A stretch of 64,000 bases of DNA from Paratinospora sagittata (lineage: Eukaryota; Streptophyta; Magnoliopsida; Ranunculales; Menispermaceae), in the NCBI GenBank assembly GCA_035771175.1, contig CM069603.1:23660286-23724285 (forward strand). Direction: 5' to 3'. This document shows positions 34,431 to 45,481 of the stretch, piece after piece. The position numbers and the translations under genes were made by a program. Position 1 is the stretch's first letter. Each line of letters begins with the position of its first letter. The notes beneath the pieces are model-generated. The model was not told the origin of the DNA. It saw only the letters and a list, made by a program, of their open reading frames with translations, and ran no database searches.

Positions 34431-36001
34431 AGAGATGAAGATGATAGTCAAGCTAAGGACTTTAAACTGCTTGTTGGGAAGCAATCCATCAGTTTTGGAT
34501 TATTAACTTTTTGTGTTAATTTGTTTCATTTAGTTTTTAGATACTTTTCCTTGCCATTGATGGATTATTTCTTTTATTTCTTTCCCAGGTTCTAACTTAA
34601 GTTTGGGGGGTCCTCTTTCGAGCAATATGGAGAGGAAGATAGAGTGCATTATGTGGAGACTTCAACTCGTGGCGTTAAGGGAGTTTTCTCGACCTTTATT
34701 AATTTATTTCTATCTATTTTGTTGTTCTTTGTTTCTTGTGAAGCATTGGGGACAATGCTTGTTTATGTTTGGGGGGGAGAGTTATAAAATTTTGGATTTT
34801 TGTTTATTTTATGGTGAGGACATGTGTTAGGATGTCATATTCTTTCACATATTTAGATTTGATTCTATCTTTTTATGGATGGCCAATGATAAGAAAGCAT
34901 TCATTTGAACATGACTCTATGGGAATGTAGAGAATAATAGCTAAGTCTGCGTGCTTGATTTGACCTTTAGCTTGGTGTTGTTTGAAATTTTCTACATATC
35001 TAACACGGTTATAATTATGGAATCATGACTTGTTTGGATTGGACTTTTGCAAGTAAGTTATATTTTTGGATCTCTATAAATTCTAGAACATGTTTGATCA
35101 CCACTCTAGGTGAAATCCTAGAGAACATGCCTTGAAGAAGATGATTTAGGCCACGTTTGGATAGTTCAAACCATAAAGCCTACCTATATTTTAATTATAC
35201 TATAGTAACCCATTTTGAGCCTTTTAAATGAAAATATGAAAAGAAGGTGATAAAAAGGAGTATTATTGGGTTTCAAAGTTTGCTTGTTTTATGAGCTTTA
35301 TATATATAAGAGAATGTTGTGTCGATGTGTTGAAAAGAAACAAGTTCGGGGTGTAGTTATTCTTGAAAGTATGAATGAAAGCAAAAACTAAGAGATTGGG
35401 GATTGAATGAAAGAAGTGGAATATTTGAAGTTGGATATATATTTTTATTTTGGATTTTTTTGGTTCCATATGTAATGTTTTGGGTGTTTTGAAAATGATC
35501 AAAGTGTTACGGTGTTTTGAGACTAAATTTTCCTTATTTCTTTTTCTACCTTTGAACCTTGGCCTTACATTACAACCTATGAAAGACCTATTGATTCCGA
35601 ATGGTATGTGATCTACATTAGTGGAAAGTAGTGTGAAAGACTTGCTTATGGAGTTCAATTAAAAACATATACTTTGAGATCATATGTATTTTATACTTGC
35701 TTGCACTTGTCTACAAAATTCATGAGTGGTTTTATAAGATTGACTATGTATTTATGTGTTTGAGAATGGAAGACAAGGCTAGGTAAGAGGTTGGATTGAA
35801 ATTCTAGACATTTCTAACACTCTTGAAGTTTTTCGATGAGTTATTATCTTTTTATTGTGATCTTACAGGCCACATTGTTGATATCCATATTTTTTTTTCA
35901 AATCAAATTTTAATTTGTTTAAGAATGTGACGTTAGAATGTGATGTTAGGGTTGTTATATGAATTTTAGTATTGTTTTCCCTTTGCTCGGGATGATCAGA
36001 C
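34431..36001 (+). other. Athila 3' untranslated region (Ath3)
   Basis: No gene seen. It carries the perfect 8-bp hairpin AAGCATTG-GGGA-CAATGCTT (34742-34761), followed within 10 bp by the second polypurine tract 'tttgggggggagag' (34769-34782). Both occur, inverted and more decayed, in Ath1, Ath2 and Ath4. The open frame at 34603-34830 crosses these signals and is not called. Confidence 0.7.
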
Positions 36002-36198
36002 TCCTAAGTTTGGGGTATTTCATAAGTTGGATATTTAGATATGCTTTTGAGTATGTTTTAGATAGTTTTAGGCTAGTTTGTTTATTAATTAAGTTGGTTT
36101 GTTTATTAATTAAGTTGGTTTGTTTTAATTTTTGGTTTATTTGTTAGTTTAGTCATTTTTTATATATGATGACTTATTTCGGTTTTCACATTTATAAG
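36002..36198 (+). repeat. Polypurine tract and start of Athila 3' LTR (Ath3)
   Basis: 'cctaagtttggggtattt' (36003-36020) is the 3' polypurine tract. The LTR then starts TCATAAGTTGG, matching the TGATAAGTTGAG start at 22818. A 20-bp unit 'gtttattaattaagttggtt' is repeated in tandem (36078-36122). The LTR is cut at 36198 by LTR E. Confidence 0.7.
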
Positions 36199-37400
36199 TG
36201 TTAATCTAATTGCCCTCATGACTCGAATGAGAAAATATGTTTTGATGATTACAAACCACATTCTGATTATGATAATATAGGAATTGCACATCTAATTTTA
36301 CATGAACATTCACCTGAAGACTCGATGATGCATGGTGAGAAAATATCAAGATCAAACTGAAGACCATGATCGTTCGAAGACATATCTTTATGTTATTAGA
36401 CTATGTTTCAGTTGTAGAATCTTTGTTATCATATGACTCAGCAAATGTGTATGATTGCATGGTTTAGTCGATTCGATCTCTAACTATTTTTCATTAATTT
36501 TATCAATCACTCAATGAATTTTCAACATTTGATTTTATTCAAAATACCAAGTGTTTAATCCTGCTTTTATCGAGCTTTAAAACGTTGAAAAATATCAATA
36601 CTGTTTTAAGTGTCCATCAGGACGCCGATGCATCAATCAGGACACTAATGTCTCAGCAGCGCCCTCCTGTACTTGGTAAGTCAGGACACTGATGACACAT
36701 TAGGACGCTGATAAGGTTCTAGGTTGAAAATGCACTTATCTATCAGGACACTTACCTCATTGACTCAACCAAATGAACTTATCAGGAGGCTGATTGAATA
36801 TCAACACGCTGGCATCGAGATGCTTACGGTTCAGTAGCGCCCTTATGTTTAAATGAATCAGCACGCTGATTGTTAAACATTTAAGGACGCTGATAGTGCA
36901 TATGTTGGAGTCACTTATCTATCAGGACGCTTACGTTTCAGTAGCGCCCTCACAAGAACCAACTATGTAACTCATCAGGACTCTGATTGATTAGTAGCAT
37001 ACTCATCGTTTTTATGGTTTTAAAAGTCTTACGTAAGTCAGGATGCTTATGTTCAAGTAGCGCCTCACTTCACAGTTAAATAGGACACTCACATTGTCTG
37101 AGTGCCCTCAAGGAACAAAATGACAAAAGTTGGCTTTACGCGTCACGACGTTGAATGACTAATTAGGACGCCAATCCAACACTGTCCTAAAGTTATCAAC
37201 TGTACACTTTCTCAATTTACTTTTTCAAAACTTTTCGAACCTTTCCAGAACGTTTTAAAACTTTATCAGAACATTCTATTCTCATGAATGATTAGAAGAT
37301 TCAGGTGTTGTCTTAATTGCACAGACTGAATCAATTTTTTTCTAGAAAAAATGAATCCGTTGATTTTGAAATAACTTTATGCGCCAAAACATTCTTGAAA
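36199..37400 (+). repeat. SIRE-type LTR E, 3'-truncated
   Basis: Starts TGTTAATCTAATTGCCC, then 'ttttgatgattacaaac' as in LTRs F and G. The U3 region (36600-37150) has the AGGACGCT/AGCGCCCT dyads. It follows F (inverted) closely and D less closely. Similarity to D fades near 37400, before the TATA region, so promoter and 3' end are lost. Confidence 0.75.
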
Positions 37401-38990
37401 AATGTTCAAGTCTAAAGCACCATTATTATCTCTGTATATATGTTGCCTTAGAATATTTGAATACACAGAACAAAAACGAGAAAACTAGTAACTTATTCTT
37501 CAAATCTTTGATATCACGGGACCGAGCACAATATTGCTACAGGTCCCGCAAGCAAAGAGCTCAACCTTGTATCACAAAGTGACGATGCCCTTGAAATCAT
37601 GAATTGAGGGCAAAACAGCTGCAAGTCTGCAAGCAATGGGCTTAAAATTTTGTCACTGGGAGTTCTAATGGTCCAAACTCACAAAAACAATGAACGACCC
37701 CCATCAACTTACGTGTAAAAAGTATGCCAAATGCATGAAGCAGTGCAGCATGGTATCATGTATATAAACGATGCAAAACCATGGTTATTGTAAAGTAAAA
37801 GAATACGCAAACCTAGGCCATCATCCCCATCTCGTGAATCTTGTCGCCCGTTCGCAAGAGTGCACGACGTCCATCTATGCAGACATTCGACGAGCATCGC
37901 GCTCATGACTTTCTTTTGCATTGAATTGGACAACATTTTGGCACATCGTTGGATCTAACAATCTGTGGACTGCATCTCGGCGCATTGTTGGACTCCCAAG
38001 GGTCCCTGACAGTATTTCGGCACAATGCTTGGTTCCAAGGGCCGCAGACAACATTTTGACACTCCAAACATCGCGAGGAAGGCGTAGGGTCGTCCACCCT
38101 CCAAATGGCGCCCTCCCCCCGCCAATTTATAAAAAATTAAAAAATTGTTTGGGCACGTGCCTGGGTACATGGGCACTTTTTCAGGCATTTCTCCAGGCAC
38201 TTTGCTGGTTACTTCATTGCACTTAAGTCGAGGAGCCTCAATCCTCAGTTCTCATTTCATGTTGAGTCGAGTGTTCATGCAAACATTGTTTCTTTCCATC
38301 ATTTATGATGTATTATCTAGTTGTTTCAATTTCTATGGTGTTACATTCTGCCACCCTTAGAAGAAATTTTTTCCTCGAAATTCGGCTATGGTTGTCTGGG
38401 GGTTACACTCAAATGTCTGGGTGTTACAGTTTGCGACCCTAATTGTTTAGCCCAAACCTCAAATTCTAAGGACTTATTTAATGTCCTTGGCCCTTTCTCA
38501 AAGGTACCCATTGCGTTTTGTTTGTGTTTGTCCTTTGTAAACGGTTCCAATTGCAATGTATGAGTCAAGAAAGACTCTGTTGTAATCATTTCTTGTGCAT
38601 AACACGTTTGCCCCATAGGTTAGTCATCGCCATCTTTTATGATGAGGCTTGACTGACTGTTTCTCTTTTAACACTGGAAGTCAAACGATCTTGAGGTATT
38701 CGGCCCAACTAACTTACTCCACGTCTTTAATCCTCAATGATGACTTTGTCGTGATCATTTGTCATGCAATTGCCCTAGTGGGTATAATGATAGTCTGTCA
38801 TTAACACCCATGAAGAGATCATGAGCTTGAAAAGCCCCAAAGACCTCAAAGTCAACACAAATCATTGATCATAATCATAAGATCCTCAAATCTTAAGTCC
38901 CTATAAGTACATAAATTTATCTAGATTATTCATGGACCTTACAGTTCTCATATAATCCGCAACTCTTCAATTAATGATTTAATATGTTAA
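37401..38990 (-). other. Degenerate region with the end of a minus-strand Tekay-like element
   Basis: On the minus strand, 38395-38346 reads 'aatttcgagg' then 'ttcttctaagggtggcagaa', the typical Tekay polypurine region (compare 58676-58705). It is followed by an LTR start TGTAACACC (38345-38337). The LTR-like part runs left to about 37480 and contains diverged 39-40-bp tandem units (37930-38060) and a 7-bp hairpin CGGGACC/GGTCCCG (37518-37549). Sequence from 38400 to 38990 has no recognised domain. Open frames here are short and overlap on both strands; none is called. Confidence 0.5.
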
Positions 38991-40559
38991 ACTTTTAGAG
39001 TCTAACCTAGCTTCTCGATTTATAGGCTAGAGAACTATCTATGTCAACTTACAGGCTTGAGACTAACCTAAGCTTCTCGTTTTACAGGTTAGAAAACTAC
39101 CTATGTGTTCAGCTTGACTGGTATGAGCTGACCACTTGTCAAAATACAAAGACAAGGATTCAGTAGTTTGTATAACTACTATTACAGCTCTTGAAAGCGA
39201 AAAATGAAATTGAAGTACAACTGTATGTTATTAACTATCTGTTAAATTTCTCCTTCAGCAAGTAATGATATGAGGTTAAAACTGTGCTGAGAATTTGAGT
39301 AAAATAGTTCACTTTGCTTCAAGCATATTTTCAATGGAAGAGATAAAGTGTAAGTTCAATATGAAAATCCTTTGAATGAAACTTGTTTCAAAGACAACAC
39401 TTTGAAAAGTTGAAAAGCAGTTTAACTTGAAAACAATTTGAAAATTAGACTAACTTTCAAAAGTGATGGCTCAGAGAATTTTCTATGTTGTGTGTTTTGA
39501 TTCTAAGTGTCGTTATATATAGACTTAGTTAAGATAAAGCTATTGAGCATTTGATTTGAATTTGAAATATGAACGTTTGCTCACAACGACTTTAATCTTT
39601 CATGAAAATGGTAAGTTTGGTTCTTAAGAAATAGTTCTGATACAATTCAGATAGCATGAATAAGGAAAGTCTTGGTGAACACGGTTCATGCACCTGAATT
39701 GTCCACAAACAGGTTGACAGTTACTTTTTCAGAACTTATGTCAGTGTTGGATTAGTGGCCTGATGTTCAATCAGTGTCCTGGCACATAAGACCAACTCCT
39801 GTCATTGTGTTCCTTCAGGACGCTCATGCAACGTGAGCATCCTACTGAACTATGAAGTGAAGAAACTACTAGAACGTAAGCATCCTTACTTACTTAAGAC
39901 ATTTAGAACCATAAGGGCAATATTGGAACGTAAGCGTCCTAATGTTAAAAATACTTAAAAAATAAAAAATAAAAAAATGATGAGTGTGATGATAATCAAT
40001 CAGCGTCCAGATAAGTTCATTTGGTTGAATCAATGACGGAGCTACTAAAGTCGTAAGCGTGCTGATAGATATGAACATTTTCAACCTAGAACCTTATTAG
40101 TGTCCTAATGTGTCATTAGCATCCTTACTTACAAAATACAGGAGGTTGCTGCTGAGACATTAGCGTCCTGATGGACACTTAAAACAATTTTAATATTTTT
40201 CATCTTTTAAAGCTCAATTAAACAGGATGAAACACTCAGTATTTTTTAATGAAATCAATCATTGAAAATTCATTATGAGTGATTGATAAAATCAACGAAA
40301 AATACTTCGAAAATCAAATCGACTAAACCATGCCATCATGCATAATTTGTAAATCTTGTTAAGAGTTATTTGAGCGAATCTACATTCTAAGTGCTTAAAA
40401 CTCGAAGCTTTGATCTTGATTATCCAATTGTCTTGTACGCTCGGCTCTTTGATCTTGATCTTTAGATATTTCAGAAACACTTAACATGATCATTAGATAC
40501 TCAGATGAGTAGTTTGGAATCATCAAAACGTTCACATCATGGGGTTCCTTGAGATAACA
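38990..40559 (-). repeat. SIRE-type LTR F (3' LTR), 3'-truncated
   Basis: On the minus strand it starts TGTTATCTCAAGG at 40559, after 'aaaaaatgggaagat'. It carries 'ttttgatgattccaaac', the inverted dyad array (39760-40180), a TATA-like 'ctatatataacg' (39511-39522), and near its 3' part 'agcctataaatcgagaagc'-like repeats (39000-39090). Similarity to D stops at about 38990. With env copy 2 upstream it forms the 3' end of one minus-strand SIRE element. It is an inverted repeat of LTR E. Confidence 0.75.
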
Positions 40560-40849
40560 ATCTTCCCATTTTTTATGATTTCAAACATTCAAATACCATT
40601 TGGCTAAGTGATACATAGATACACATTAGCATGGCATAAAAGTGTCAAAGATTGCATTAATTCAAGATCAATCAAACTCTTAATGCTCAATGCAAATATA
40701 GAAACATATTATAAAAATTCATTTGAGTACATATTCATTTGAGTGCTCCCCCTAACTTGCAGCTTCCCTTTGAAAGTCTAACAAGTCTAACTTAGCCTAG
40801 TAATTCTATTTCTTCTACCCCATGTGAAAACATCAAAAAATTAGACTAG
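40560..40849 (-). other. SIRE 3' untranslated region with internal purine tract
   Basis: No gene seen. The minus strand carries 'ttagggggagcactc' at about 40741-40755 and the LTR-adjacent tract at 40560-40575. SIRE elements are known for GGGGGAG tracts between the env-like frame and the 3' LTR. This links env copy 2 to LTR F. Confidence 0.6.
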
Positions 40850-41281
40850 CTAGAACTTTCTTTTACTTTTCCTATCATTTTCCTTTTTCTTTCTTGTTCC
40901 ACTGGTGTTTCCTTCATTCTCCTTGACTTGAACCGCTTTCCTTATGTCCTTAAGGAATCTATCAAGTACTATCTTTGAAACACTGGATTTGTAAGGATTA
41001 GAAGGTGGGGCAGGCTTAAAGCCTTCTGCACATCTGTCAGCAAGACCCGCTGTAAATTCTGATGATAGTGTATGACCTTTAATCTCAGGTCTGGTCGGAT
41101 GCTTGTGTTCAGAACTTGGAAATCTTTGTGCATCTGCTCCTGGTGGAGGTGAGATCCTCCTTACCAGTGCAAGTGTTCTTCATCAGATTCTTCTTCATCT
41201 TCGCACTCCAAAATCCCTAGAAGTCTGTTAGACTCCTTTAGACCTTGAGGTCTTGTGAAGGCTAGAGCTCTGGGTGCTGGT
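40850..41281 (-). pseudogene. SIRE-type envelope-like gene, copy 2, C-terminal segment
   Basis: Continues env copy 2 left of an Athila solo LTR. Phrases are 'HKHPTRPEIKGHTLSSEF', 'LADRCAEGFKPAPPSNPYKS' and 'SVSKIVLDRFLKDIRKAV', ending in a Lys/Arg-rich tail before a stop at 40850-40852. The frame is not open throughout (a break near 41130-41170). Copy 1 lacks this end because LTR A cuts it. Confidence 0.65.
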
Positions 41282-42735
41282 TGTTACGTGCAAACCGCAA
41301 GCGTACGGTATCAAGTTATAATATAAAATCGATGAGATATCGAGTTGTCTTCCTCTAGGATTAACACTCACACTAAATACCATTTTACTAACCCTAACTT
41401 TATTTAGAAAATCAAATTCGAGTGATTAAGCGAAATAAATAAATAATTAAATAACTTGAAAGTAAACTAAAGCATTTAATAGAAACAGATAAAGAATCAG
41501 AGATAGAATAGTCTAGAGGTTCAATATCACCTAAATATCAACTATGCTTTTATATATATATATATATATATTTATCATTAAATCAGTTCTTTCGTTTATA
41601 AGTCAGAAATCCTAACGTTTCTAATTCCCTCTTTTAGAGCATCAATTAGAGCATATTATTATCATCTTGGCTTTACTCTTTCGATGAAAACCTAAGATGA
41701 TAATAACTCATTAAGTTCTGTGATTTCCTTTTAACGACTTCAAAGGTTCTCGATCTCCTTTTGAGTCTCACGATAGCTTAGGTTATTTTTCTCAAATTTC
41801 AACCCAAAGTACCCTCTTTTGGAGCATCTACCCCAAGTCTATAATCATCTAATCCGTGGCCAGTGGATCAAAAACATTAAAGTCGAAAAAATATAAATAA
41901 ACTAGAAAACTTCATTAACAATAATCAATCAAAAAAACCTATAGCATAGTTTCAAGTTCGGATCAATCTACACCTCTAGATAGACTAGATAGAGGATTTA
42001 GTTCATGACTTGAGAGATAAAAACATGAAATAACATGATGAATGTAAATCTAAAACCAAAAAAACAAAGTAGAAGAAAGGAAAGTGTGGGAGAAATCTTC
42101 AATGTTTTCAATCTTGCTCTTCTCCTCGCTTCCAAACCTAGCCGTTTTCCTTGCTCTTCAAAATATTTTCTCCTCTCTTTGATGTCTTGAAAACCCTAAA
42201 CAATGGTCTTTATATAGCTTCAAGTCCATAAGAAGTCGTCCAAGTCGAACTAGGAAAGTTCGCAACAAAATTAGAAAGTTTCTATTCTGAATCACACATT
42301 TGCTTTCTTCCTTGCCATTTTTCTTCTTTTTCTCTACTCCAAATCAACCTCAAAACCATTAAATCTTTTATTATTTCAATTAATGAATCCATATAAACAA
42401 ACCACGTCCAATTCGTAGTTAAATTGAGAAAGTTATGGCCGAAATACAAAAGTCACGCAGTTGAGTTTTTATTTAGCTCTGAGGCGCTCATTTCCAACGC
42501 CGCGGGCTCAGTTTGTGTATTTTCTGCGTTTTTCTTTCATTTTTCTTCTATCTTTCACACCTTCTTGCACATGTATCTTCATTCAAACATCTTGTACTTT
42601 GTTTCCATCATCGAAACTCACATTCACATCATCTAAACACCTACAAAACAAAGAAAACTAACCAAACTCATGCATAAATCATATTAAAACTTATCTAAAC
42701 ATGCTCTAAAACATATCTAAATATGCAACTCAACA
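41282..42735 (-). mobile_element. Athila-type solo LTR
   Basis: Starts TGTTACGTGCAAACCGC and ends '..atgcaactcaaca', about 1.45 kb. Flanks CTGGT (41277-41281) and TTGGT (42736-42740) are a target duplication with one mismatch. It interrupts env copy 2, whose reading resumes on both sides. It contains a (TA)10 run (41551-41570) and one 'aacgccgcgggctca' GC box near 42495. Related to, but clearly diverged from, the Ath2 LTRs. Confidence 0.8.
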
Positions 42736-45298
42736 TTGGTGGAACGTTCACTCCACATTTTTCCAGAAAATCAAAGAGCATCCCAAATCTCTTCATGCTC
42801 ATGGAAATGTACCATATGGTGGAATGAAGTATGTTGTTCATAGCCTTGAAGAGATCCTCGAAGAAACCAACTATACCTTCCACTTTATCTGCTGCAGTGG
42901 TGATGATATAGGAAAGGTCCATAATAGTGGATTCCAAGAAAGATATTTTATTCTCAATAGAGCACATCTTCTCATAAGTTTGTGTGACAGAGGAAAATAT
43001 TGCATTTAGCTTGTTATCATCAGCAGGAGGAGCTGGCTTGGCAGCTTAGCCAATACAATGTTCTACAAATTAGAGATGGCTTCTAACACTGGATCAAGCT
43101 TGCTTTTACTAGAGACTTGATTTAGAATGAAATTCAACACTGATTGTAGAGCATCTGTGGTTGTTGTGTCCTTTGATGATTCAACAATTTTCCCTTTCAT
43201 ACTCTAAATGTCTTCATAAATCTTCTTTAGAATAGCAACATTTGATCCATCCTGTGTTCTACTGGGCAACATCATCTCTTGCTGACTTGATTGAGGTTGA
43301 GGTTGGCTTGATTGTTGTTGTTGAATTTGAGCTAGTTGTGGCTGAGGCTGTGGCTGAGATGGTTTATGACCAACTAAAGTGACAAAGGCCTTCATGAATG
43401 CCTTGATAGATTGCAAATTCTTTTGAATCTCTTTCATCTGAATGTCACTTGGGGTTGTTGAACTTAATGATGGGAAAGCTTGCATGGCCACAAGTTTTTT
43501 TTCTATCAACTATGCAGTTTGACTTAGTTTACTTGAAACTTGTACCATATTTTCAGTGCAAGTCTTTCTCTCTTCAAGTTCTTCATTCCTCACTTGTAAC
43601 AGCTGTTTGATTTCTCCCAACAACTCAATGTTCTGCCTGTTCTGTTCTTCTCACATTTTTTCCAACAGTTTGGAGTTCACATATTCTTGATCCTCTAATT
43701 CTCCTTAGAAAATCTTCTTCATCAAACTGTGGAACTGTTTGTTCACTAATGTGAGAATGAGATGGTGAGGATTCATTATCTTGATTATCAGCCTCATGTG
43801 CAAAGTTTTCTTATTGATCTGCTTCTTTGCATTCCTCTTCTTCAATATGAGGTACCATGGCAGTTTCATGAAATCTTTCTTTAGGAATTACCATAACAAC
43901 TTCTTGGAATCCTTCTGCAGGAATTTCCTCTGGAAGTTCAAAAGATGCTCCCTCCTTGAGATCATGGGGTTCCTCTTCCATTGGAACATCCATTGGAGAT
44001 GGTAAATTAGAAATAGTTCTCCCAGAGTCTTCTTTGACTCTTTCTTGAAGTTGTGCTTCCACAATAGCTTGGGCAATCTGATTGACTTCTTCCATAGTAT
44101 GATCGCTTGTTCAATCTGAACTTCTTCTTCAGCATGATCAACTTGTTCAATGTGAACTTCTCCTATAGCTTGATCAACTTGTTCAATCTGAACTCTTTCT
44201 TCATCATGATCAAATTGTTCTTCCACAACATGACCACCTTGTTCTGTTCGAACTTTTTCTCTTACTTCAAGTGGTCCAGTTTCCACTTCTTGTGGAACAT
44301 CCGACATGAGGAACCACTTTTCCAATGCAAGAATATAGACATATCTCATCAACTTTATAGTTTTTTGTCCAATGCAGTGATATCTGCTAGTCTCTTTGAC
44401 CTCATCTCCTCTGAAGACAATTCCATTTCCCTCAAACAAAATGGTGAGGCACATTCCAAATGGAAGGCCTCCTTCTCAACTGACCACAGTGTAAATAACG
44501 TGAATAAGAATGTGAGCAAGGTTTATCTTTTTCTGTTAGAGAATACTCCATATCAAGAATAAATCAAGCTCATTAACATTGCCTTGCTTGCAGACTTGGG
44601 CTGAATGATGTGGGTGATGATATTGTGAATGATTCTAGGAATGAGTTCGAAGGATTGGTTGGTAAGCTTTTTGTCTACACACACATGATCCTTCTTGCTT
44701 GATATAAGATTCAAAGCAGATAGGCTATCATAGCCTAAAAATTGGAACTTTCCCTTAGTGAAAAAGAGTTTATTGGCACTTTCATCAGTAGGCAATGAGA
44801 AGGTTTCAAAAAAGAACTCTGGTGAGATCTCTACTATTTTTCCTTTGACCTTGGACTGTCTTACTAGTCTTGTCTTTGGCTTCTCTTCCAGATTCTGAAA
44901 GAATTGACTAACAAGGTTTGGTTACCATCTGGAGTTATAGGTAAGGATCTAATCCTGGAACTCAAACAAAGATAGCACATCGAGATGTGCATTAGCAAAG
45001 AAATCAAAATCAACGAAGCAACCATCGATTGTGGCTCAGGTTGCAAGCTTTTCTGCTTTGTCCTTTTTCTTGGACTTTTGGGTTGAAGGTGATGGCTCAG
45101 GAAAGTGTGGAATGTTGAAGTTTCAATTGGAGTTACATTTACAGGTTCAGAGGGGGTGGGTGCCTTAGAGGTTTGAACAACTGGCTAAGTTTGGGATTCC
45201 TGTACTGTAGGTCTCACTCTCCTCGGTGGAGGTGGTGAAGGTAACGAAGCTCTCTTTCTAGAAAAGAAGGTACGTGGCTTTTTGGTCTTTGGTGCCAT
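42736..45298 (-). pseudogene. SIRE-type envelope-like gene, copy 2, main segment
   Basis: Start codon at 45296-45298 (minus): 'MAPKTKKPRTFFSRKRASLP', with a stop after about 37 codons. The conserved domain (about 45010-44550) reads 'SLSALNLISSKKDHVCVDKK' and 'SFELIPRIIHNIITHIIQPK'. Next comes an acidic section with a 12-residue repeat, 'VQIEQVDQAIGE' then 'VHIEQVDHAEEE' (44270-44110). A Gln/Pro/Ser-rich linker and 'VEGIVGFFEDLFKAMNN' complete the segment. At least four frame breaks occur. Copy 1 has the same order, so the family is real. The role in the element is unknown. Confidence 0.75.
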
Positions 45299-45481
45299 GA
45301 TAGATATTAGAGTAACAATGGTAATTTTTCAGAAATCTCTTGGTGAAAACTGGTTTTCTAGGGATCAATAGACTCGTAAATGAAAAAGGATTAAGATTTT
45401 ACCTAAGTAATCAAGAAACAAGAACAGAGAAATCATATTGATTATCAATTCACGAGGTTCTGGGTACGTCTTCTTTTTCTA
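45299..45481 (-). promoter_or_regulatory. Leader of env copy 2 with splice-acceptor-like site
   Basis: Minus strand 'ttctctgttcttgtttcttg' then 'attacttag|gtaaaatctt' lies about 110 nt before the ATG and matches the same place in copy 1. The leader is cut at about 45481 by LTR B, so any upstream TATA box is lost. Confidence 0.4.

Noticed and set aside
37920..38620. Overlapping open frames on both strands as a host gene
   Set aside because: They overlap a Tekay-like LTR start and polypurine region, have no domain and contradict each other by strand.
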